DNA of 5,573 bases, taken from the NCBI GenBank assembly GCA_003535195.1, contig DOHN01000184.1, positions 5,833 through 11,405 on the forward strand. The letters run 5' to 3'. Shown here one piece after another: positions 1 to 3,896 of this stretch (within the stretch, counting starts at the first letter, position 1; each line of letters opens with the position of its first letter). The stretch is from Ruminiclostridium sp. Its GTDB lineage: Bacteria > Bacillota > Clostridia > DSM-8532. The notes under the pieces are model-generated. The model saw only the letters and a list, made by a program, of their open reading frames with translations, had not been told where the DNA came from and searched no databases. The position numbers and the translations under genes were made by a program.

Positions 1-864
1 CTGCTGTGCGACAGTCGCATCAATTTCGCCCGAATCAATCAGATGCAAAACCGCAGAATCACCGTTAAATCCAACCAAAGTAATACCACTTATGCCTGCA
101 TTTTTAATGGCTTGTAAACATCCTTGAATCATGTCGTCATTCATTGCCAGAACTGCATTAATCTTACCCGGATATTTCGTTAGAAGGTCTTCCATAACCG
201 CAATGGCACCATCAGCGGTGTTTTTGCCGTACTGTGTCTCGAGCACGGTGCAGCCGTTCTCTTCCAACCCTTGTGTAAACCCTTCCAGACGAGCGGCTGA
301 TGTCCCTTCACCTTGCTGGCCGCCAATCAAAACCGCGTTTCCGCCCTTTCCGATAGCCTTTGCAGCAAATTCGCCCCCAAGTTTAGCTGCCGGTGTGTTA
401 CCTGTCCCAATAAATGCGGTCTTTCCTTCCAGGTTGAAATCAGTATCAACCGCAATAATGGGGAGCTTGCCCAGATATGGGCTTAATGCGCCAATGACAG
501 CATTCTCTTCACAAGGCGCAACTGCGATAGCATCAACTCCTACAGATAACTGTTCCTCAATCATGGTCACCTGTTGTGCAATTTCACTCTCGGCATTGGG
601 ACCCAACACCGTAACGTTGATGCCAAAATCCTTTGCAGCGGCGTCACAGCCCTCCTTCATTGTTTTCCAGTATTCCGCAGTCAGTGCTTTGAATATAACT
701 GCCACTGTTGCCTTTTTGGGTTCGGAAGTATTTTGTGTACTTGATGCCTCTGCAGGTTTAGCGCTCGATTCACCTGCAGTAGTCGGGGCTCCGGAGTTGC
801 CGCAACCGATTAGCGCAAAAGCCATAACTCCCGCCATAAGTAATACGAATAACTTTTTTTTCAT
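1..864 (-). CDS. Sugar-type ABC transporter substrate-binding lipoprotein (RbsB/AlsB-like), 3' end cut off by window edge
   Basis: Captures a small solute, probably a sugar or polyol, outside the membrane and hands it to an ABC permease. The start at 864 has a strong GGGAGG site at 871-876, 6 nt away, and the frame is open to base 1 (288 codons; family length is roughly 320-350, so about 30-60 are missing). Residues 1-21 form a lipoprotein signal peptide (Lys-rich start, hydrophobic core, lipobox LIGC with C21), followed by a Ser/Thr/Ala/Pro linker to about residue 50. The periplasmic-binding-protein-4 fold then shows VAVIFKALTAEYW (53-66), a VDAIAVAP strand, AVDTD (138-142), GEGTSAARLEGF (185-196), AMNDDM (240-245), VGFNGDS (264-270) and ATVAQ (283-287). 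Compared with ribose-binding protein (from memory), the equivalents of D89, R141, N190 and Q235 are kept as D140, R192, N242 and Q287, but R90 is T141 and D215 is N267, so ribose itself is unlikely. Permease and ATPase genes would be expected off-window. Family is confident; ligand unknown. Confidence 0.93.
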   Translation of the reverse strand, partial: MKKKLFVLLMAGVMAFALIGCGNSGAPTTAGESSAKPAEASSTQNTSEPKKATVAVIFKALTAEYWKTMKEGCDAAAKDFGINVTVLGPNAESEIAQQVTMIEEQLSVGVDAIAVAPCEENAVIGALSPYLGKLPIIAVDTDFNLEGKTAFIGTGNTPAAKLGGEFAAKAIGKGGNAVLIGGQQGEGTSAARLEGFTQGLEENGCTVLETQYGKNTADGAIAVMEDLLTKYPGKINAVLAMNDDMIQGCLQAIKNAGISGITLVGFNGDSAVLHLIDSGEIDATVAQQ

Positions 865-870
865 GATTAT

Positions 871-876
871 CCTCCC
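871..876 (-). promoter_or_regulatory. Ribosome binding site of the substrate-binding protein gene
   Basis: GGGAGG on the minus strand ends 6 nt before the ATG at 864-862. It is the strongest Shine-Dalgarno sequence in the window and fixes the start just ahead of the signal peptide. Confidence 0.85.
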
Positions 877-909
877 TTTTTTAATTTTGTTGTGTTAATG
901 TTTGATTTG

Positions 910-1083
910 CTAAAAAGATTCTAAAGTATACTGCATTAGCTCAGCCGTTTGTTGATAACTTTGATGAGAAAAGTTTTCATTCTTCAATGACAAAGATGTG
1001 GCAAAAATTGCAATGGAGTCTTTTTTTTCTATTGTTCTAGAACATTTGGGGCATACATGGATACAAATCTTCTTGGTTCTCAT
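910..1083 (-). CDS. Possible small Cys-rich protein (57 codons), unrecognised
   Basis: An ATG at 1083-1081 opens a 57-codon frame ending in TAG at 910-912, 45 nt upstream of the binding-protein start and on the same strand. The N-terminal part is basic and contains KKICIHVCPKCSRTIEKKD (residues 4-22), a C-x3-C-x2-C arrangement with a nearby His that resembles one knuckle of a zinc ribbon; the rest is polar with no clear fold. Against it: no good Shine-Dalgarno sequence precedes the ATG, a TAA lies directly upstream, the spacer is AT-rich, and a chance frame of this size is quite possible. For it: the position fits a transcript from the candidate promoter at 1129-1157, whose predicted leader would be about 40 nt. 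It could also be a gene remnant. No function is proposed. Confidence 0.22.
   Translation of the reverse strand: MRTKKICIHVCPKCSRTIEKKDSIAIFATSLSLKNENFSHQSYQQTAELMQYTLESF
925..953 (-). promoter_or_regulatory. Weak candidate promoter for the substrate-binding protein gene
   Basis: On the minus strand TATACT (925-930) matches the sigma-A -10 in five of six bases, but the element 17 bp upstream (AACAAA, 948-953) is a poor -35. It would give a leader of about 55 nt. It lies inside the possible small ORF, so at most one of the two readings is likely to be the main one. Confidence 0.2.
1033..1044. repeat. 12-bp perfect palindrome TGTTCTAGAACA
   Basis: A perfect dyad with no spacer, in an AT-rich spacer 169 bp upstream of the binding-protein start. 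Its TTCTAGAA core recurs at 1297-1305. It could be an operator for a dimeric repressor, but I cannot match it to a named regulator; it also lies inside the possible small ORF, where it may simply be coding sequence. Confidence 0.35.
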
Positions 1084-1128
1084 TTAAAAATTGTAATATT
1101 TCTGATATGCATTATGCCACACAACACC

Positions 1129-1157
1129 TTTATACTAGAGCTTTTAAAGGGAGGATT
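1129..1157 (-). promoter_or_regulatory. Candidate activator-dependent promoter towards the substrate-binding protein gene
   Basis: On the minus strand TATAAA (1129-1134) is a good -10, while the hexamer 17 bp upstream (AATCCT, 1152-1157) is not a -35. A 21-bp-spaced direct repeat lies just upstream (1165-1195), as expected if an AraC-type activator replaces the -35 contact. The predicted leader to the binding protein would be about 260 nt, or about 40 nt to the possible small ORF. Inferred from layout only. Confidence 0.25.
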
Positions 1158-1164
1158 CCATAAT

Positions 1165-1195
1165 AAAACTTGCTTTCTATATGTGAAAACTTGCT
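1165..1195 (-). repeat. Direct repeat with 21-bp period, candidate AraC-type operator
   Basis: The ten bases AGCAAGTTTT (minus strand) occur at 1195-1186 and again at 1174-1165, exactly 21 bp apart, two turns of the helix. This is the classic spacing of tandem AraC half-sites. A related GCAA pair, also 21 bp apart, lies upstream of the gene at 2442. The repeat is read directly from the sequence; the operator role is inferred. Confidence 0.45.
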
Positions 1196-1252
1196 CTTTC
1201 TTAATCGCAATATACAAATATAAAAATAATTTCATCAATTATAGTAGGAGAT

Positions 1253-1271
1253 AACAGACGTTGCGTCCGTT
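1253..1271. other. Small 8-bp hairpin downstream of the regulator gene
   Basis: AACAGACG and CGTCCGTT flank a 3-nt loop. In minus-strand RNA all eight pairs form, with one G-U pair, but no U-run follows, so it is not a convincing terminator for the regulator gene. In plus-strand RNA there is an A-C mismatch, but a TTTTT run follows at 1270-1274, so it could weakly stop antisense transcription. No stronger terminator is visible between the regulator and the binding-protein gene. Confidence 0.35.
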
Positions 1272-1284
1272 TTTGAATCGAAGG

Positions 1285-1306
1285 ATTTCTGGAAAATTTC
1301 TAGAAA
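1285..1306. repeat. Tandem 11-bp near-palindromic repeat
   Basis: ATTTCTGGAAA is followed without gap by ATTTCTAGAAA (one difference); each unit is itself an inverted repeat around TTTC/GAAA. It lies 28 bases beyond the stop codon of the regulator gene. In minus-strand RNA it could fold, but no U-run follows. Function unknown. Confidence 0.4.
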
Positions 1307-1334
1307 GGTATCCGTTCTATATTGAAAGCAGCAT

Positions 1335-2183
1335 CTATATTGGATACTTACGAAATCGGCTTGGCGACAATCCTACCCGTCGGCAGAACGCATTCGTAAA
1401 TGTTTCCACATCTTGATATCCAACTTTCACAGCAATCACTTTAACTGGTATATCGGTAGTCTTAAGCAGGTGCTTTGCACAATTGATACGAATTAACATC
1501 ATAAATTCATGGGGAGAATAACCGCATTCCCTCTTAAATAGGCGCGAAAAGTGATACTTGCTCATATTTGCGACCCGTGCCATATCCGTTAATGATATTT
1601 TTTCATTATAATGCTCTTTGATGAATCTCGTTACCAGAGATACTGGTGAATCGCTATCGACAGTATCTTTTTCTATGCTGCGATTATCAAGCAACGAAAT
1701 CAATATGTAATAGAGCTTATATGATAAACAAGCTTCATTTGGCAATTGCTCCGTACGGCAAGCGGAGACGATCTCATAAATGCTGCTTTTGACTTCCTCT
1801 GCTCTGGGTGTATCGAAAACAAACCCATTATGGCGCTCCATAATATGCTTGTAGAACTGCCCAGTGTTCGTTCCGTCGAGATGAAGCCAAATAAATTCTG
1901 TGTTCCCTATAGTATGGTATTCATGTGGGATATGACAATTTATAAAGCCTATCTGACCGGCTGTTGCAACCATTGTTACATCCCCGGTACTTACAGAAAG
2001 CCGGCCCTTGCATATATAAAATATGAGATAATTGTTATAGTCCTCGCGCTGGATTCGGTAATCATTATTCGTAAAATAATACCCGCAAGAAGTCATGTAA
2101 TAAAGCATACGAGAGGCATTTTCCGATGGTGTCAGAAAATACAGGTCTGATCCAGAGCAAGTTCCACGCTCTTGTGCTAACAT
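1335..2183 (-). CDS. AraC-family transcriptional regulator with N-terminal cupin-like sensor domain
   Basis: A 282-residue ligand-responsive DNA-binding protein, the usual length for two-domain AraC regulators. The N-terminal half (about 30-125) is the arm and cupin-like sensor typical of sugar-type members: a YRIQREDYNNYLIFYICKG strand region (42-60), then INCHIPHEYH (81-90), then FIWLHLDG. The C-terminal half (about 182-280) has two helix-turn-helix units: ISLTDMARVANMSKYHFSRL (196-215) and a second unit around 246-269 with VGYQD (254-258), ending in the family signature GLSPSRFRKY (271-280). The ATG at 2183 is kept because nothing better lies nearby; its AGGAG (2195-2199) is 11 nt away, a little long. 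A consensus promoter lies upstream. It is divergent from the UroD-like gene and shares a strand with the binding-protein gene, so it probably controls both in response to the transported solute. No membrane segments are seen, so a soluble cytoplasmic sensor. Family certain; ligand and targets inferred. Confidence 0.93.
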   Translation of the reverse strand: MLAQERGTCSGSDLYFLTPSENASRMLYYMTSCGYYFTNNDYRIQREDYNNYLIFYICKGRLSVSTGDVTMVATAGQIGFINCHIPHEYHTIGNTEFIWLHLDGTNTGQFYKHIMERHNGFVFDTPRAEEVKSSIYEIVSACRTEQLPNEACLSYKLYYILISLLDNRSIEKDTVDSDSPVSLVTRFIKEHYNEKISLTDMARVANMSKYHFSRLFKRECGYSPHEFMMLIRINCAKHLLKTTDIPVKVIAVKVGYQDVETFTNAFCRRVGLSPSRFRKYPI

Positions 2184-2231
2184 ACGCTATAGATCTCCTA
2201 CAACAATGAACGATTGATTCTTCTATAAAAC

Positions 2232-2259
2232 ATTATACATAATCCATATTCTCTGTCAA
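2232..2259 (-). promoter_or_regulatory. Consensus sigma-A promoter of the AraC-family gene
   Basis: On the minus strand a perfect TTGACA (2254-2259) is followed after 16 bp by a perfect TATAAT (2232-2237). Transcription would start near 2225 and give a leader of about 42 nt. Both hexamers match the consensus fully, so basal expression should not need an activator. Confidence 0.8.
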
Positions 2260-2315
2260 ATTTAACCTATCAGCAGATCAGAGTCAAGCGGTACATGTTA
2301 AATCTTTTTGAAAAC

Positions 2316-2343
2316 CGCAAGAAATAGCAAATGAACAGCAAAT
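2316..2343 (+). repeat. Phased GCAA repeats, candidate operator of the AraC-family regulator
   Basis: CGCAAG at 2316-2321 and AGCAAA at 2337-2342 are 21 bp apart. Between them a third copy makes an exact 7-bp direct repeat, AGCAAAT at 2326-2332 and 2337-2343, with an 11-bp period. The array ends 7 bp before the position of the -35 of the downstream promoter, where a class II AraC-type activator binds. The repeat is observed; the binding role is inferred. Confidence 0.45.
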
Positions 2344-2350
2344 TATATCA

Positions 2351-2379
2351 TTCTTTCTGCCGAATCGCACCGTTATAAT
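2351..2379 (+). promoter_or_regulatory. Promoter of the UroD-like gene, perfect -10 with poor -35
   Basis: TATAAT at 2374-2379 is a perfect -10; the hexamer 17 bp upstream is TTCTTT (2351-2356), only two matches to TTGACA. The start would be near 2386, giving a leader of about 56 nt. This asymmetry is typical of promoters that need an activator, and the GCAA repeats lie directly upstream. Confidence 0.5.
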
Positions 2380-2412
2380 AAATCTGTAAACGCTGCTATT
2401 ATCAACGTTTTA

Positions 2413-2425
2413 TATCATAATGATA
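2413..2425. repeat. 13-bp palindrome in the leader of the UroD-like gene
   Basis: TATCAT and ATGATA flank a single A, a perfect dyad ending 5 bp before the GGGG ribosome binding site (2431-2434). It could be an operator placed to block transcription or initiation, but AT-rich sequence makes chance palindromes common. A second weak dyad (AAACG/CGTTT, 2388-2410) lies just before it. Confidence 0.3.
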
Positions 2426-2441
2426 ATATTGGGGAATTGAT

Positions 2442-3719
2442 ATGAAATCTAGAGAACGAGTAATTGCTGCCATTAATCATCAGAAACCTGACCAAGTCCC
2501 GATAGATTTTGGCGCAACAGGTCAAACAGGAATAAGTGTATCAGCTATGTATCGATTACGTGAATATCTTGGGTTACCCCAAAAGGCTTTGGAAATTTTT
2601 GAGATTTGCCAAATGCTTGGAGTCGTGGATGATGATTTACGACAGATTATTAAAAGTGATGTTATTGGATTGAATCACCCAGAAGATTCACTTGGCGTGC
2701 CAAATACATCAGAAAAGAAATTGTTCAGAATGCCTGACGGTACACCTACTCTAATCAATACGGGTAACGAGTTTGATGTGCTTCCTGATGGGAGAGTCCA
2801 AATGTACCCGCAAGGTGATCGCAGTGCGCCACCTTCCATCTATATGCCCGCGGGAGGATATTTTTTTGAAATTATCGATCGTGCTCCTAAGATTGATGAG
2901 GATAATCTGACTCCCCGGGAAGATTTTAAGAACTTTTTTTCGATCATGACTGACGAAACTGCAAAATATTATGAACGCGAATCCCATCGTTTGTATACCG
3001 AGACCGAATATGCCATCATAGGCAATCTCGGAGGAGCCGGTTTTGGAGATGCTGGCGCGGTTCCTTCACCGTTTGAAAAATATCCGCGTGGCATTCGAAA
3101 ATTTGACGATTGGTGTATGGCGCAGCTTCTTTATCCCGAATACGTGCAAGAAGTCTTTGAGATAAAGACGGAGTTTATGCTAAAAAATCTTGAAATTTAT
3201 AAACAAGCTTGTGGTGACAATATCCAGATTATATGGATCAGCGGAACCGATTTTGGGACACAAAATGCTGAATTCATGTCTACCGATATGTTTAGACAGC
3301 TCTATAAGCCCTATTATAAGCGCGTATGCGATTGGATTCATCAAAATACAAGCTGGAAGACTTTTTTCCACACTTGCGGCTGTGTTGTAAAATTATTGGA
3401 TGATTTCGTCGATATGGGTATGGACATTATTAACCCCGTGCAGCTTTCCGCCAAGGGCATGGATGCACATATGCTTAAAGAAAAGTATGGCCGCAAGCTT
3501 GTATTCTGGGGCGGCGGTGTAGACACTCAAAAGATCTTGCCTTATGGGACACCTGACCAGGTCGAAGCTCACGTCACCGAGCGCTTGGATATCCTCTCAA
3601 AAGATGGAGGATATGTATTTGCCACCATTCACAATATTGTCGGTGACACGAAGCCTGAAAATATTTATGCCACCTATGAAGCTGTGCATAGATATAACGA
3701 GCTACATTTTGGACTATAA
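2442..3719 (+). CDS. Uroporphyrinogen decarboxylase-like / corrinoid methyltransferase superfamily protein (not HemE)
   Basis: A 425-residue TIM-barrel protein of the UroD/MtaA/CmuA superfamily, probably cytosolic. Known relatives either decarboxylate uroporphyrinogen or move methyl groups to and from corrinoid proteins. Visible family marks: a start SRERVIAAINHQKPDQVPIDF (3-23, the usual opening of non-heme members), SGTDFGTQNAEFMS (267-280), FFHTCGCV (308-315), FWGGGVDTQKILPYGTP (355-371) and ATIHNIVGDTKPENI (394-408). HTCG (310-313) matches the His-x-Cys zinc motif of the methyltransferases; where those have a later Cys, this protein has H397. HemE's MRQAGR motif is absent and the protein is about 70 residues longer than HemE, so it is not a heme enzyme. 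The start has GGGG 7 nt upstream. It is divergent from the AraC gene and probably activated by it. No corrinoid protein or MtrH-type partner is in the window, so O-demethylation of an imported compound is only a hypothesis. Confidence 0.88.
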   Translation: MKSRERVIAAINHQKPDQVPIDFGATGQTGISVSAMYRLREYLGLPQKALEIFEICQMLGVVDDDLRQIIKSDVIGLNHPEDSLGVPNTSEKKLFRMPDGTPTLINTGNEFDVLPDGRVQMYPQGDRSAPPSIYMPAGGYFFEIIDRAPKIDEDNLTPREDFKNFFSIMTDETAKYYERESHRLYTETEYAIIGNLGGAGFGDAGAVPSPFEKYPRGIRKFDDWCMAQLLYPEYVQEVFEIKTEFMLKNLEIYKQACGDNIQIIWISGTDFGTQNAEFMSTDMFRQLYKPYYKRVCDWIHQNTSWKTFFHTCGCVVKLLDDFVDMGMDIINPVQLSAKGMDAHMLKEKYGRKLVFWGGGVDTQKILPYGTPDQVEAHVTERLDILSKDGGYVFATIHNIVGDTKPENIYATYEAVHRYNELHFGL

Positions 3720-3722
3720 ATA

Positions 3723-3755
3723 GACCACTTCTCATTTTTCTATGTAAAAAGTGTC
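3723..3755 (+). other. Weak hairpin just after the UroD-like gene
   Basis: GACCACTT and AAGTGTC can pair with one bulged C around an 18-nt loop, starting 4 nt after the stop codon. A T-run (3764-3768) follows only after eight other bases, so it is a poor intrinsic terminator and may instead protect the 3' end. Confidence 0.2.
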
Positions 3756-3771
3756 CCATAATGTTTTTATT

Positions 3772-3817
3772 AAAAAACAGGGTGCTGACAAGCAAAAGCT
3801 CTATCTGTCAGCACCCT
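3772..3817 (-). terminator. Intrinsic terminator of ppdK, possibly two-way
   Basis: A perfect 12-bp inverted repeat (AGGGTGCTGACA at 3779-3790, TGTCAGCACCCT at 3806-3817) encloses a 15-nt loop. In minus-strand RNA it is followed by G and six Us (3777-3772), a textbook terminator for ppdK 80 nt past its stop. In plus-strand RNA only AUUUAU follows, but the GC-rich stem preceded by a run of As may also stop transcripts from the UroD-like gene. It separates the two convergent units. Confidence 0.88.
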
Positions 3818-3896
3818 ATTTATGTGATATTAATTTTCGCTTAACTCGTTACGTTGCAAGGCTTTCACGCCATGTATTCCAAATCTGACGAAGCGC

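Noticed and set aside
131..898. A 255-codon open frame on the plus strand opposite the binding-protein gene.
   Set aside because: It is the antisense shadow of a clear lipoprotein receptor with signal peptide, lipobox and family motifs; its Ser/Pro/Ala-rich translation matches no fold.
1146..1170. A GGGAGG-type ribosome-binding-like sequence on the plus strand followed by ATAATA, resembling the start region of the receptor gene.
   Set aside because: No ATG, GTG or TTG sits at a usable distance and the frame ends within a few codons, so no gene start is supported.
1057..1254. A 65-codon plus-strand frame in the AT-rich spacer.
   Set aside because: Low-complexity Ile/Phe/Lys/Asn translation, weak ribosome binding site and no recognisable motif. 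It also covers the 21-bp repeats and candidate promoter, which better explain this stretch.
2288..2318. GCGGT/ACCGC inverted repeat with 21-bp spacing in the divergent region.
   Set aside because: Arms are only 5 bp and do not extend; likely chance. The direct GCAA repeats are the stronger signal here.
2415..2433. A Fur-box-like stretch (CATAAT GATAAT) in the leader of the UroD-like gene.
   Set aside because: Only two of three hexamers fit, the third (ATTGGG) does not, and such hexamers are common in AT-rich leaders.
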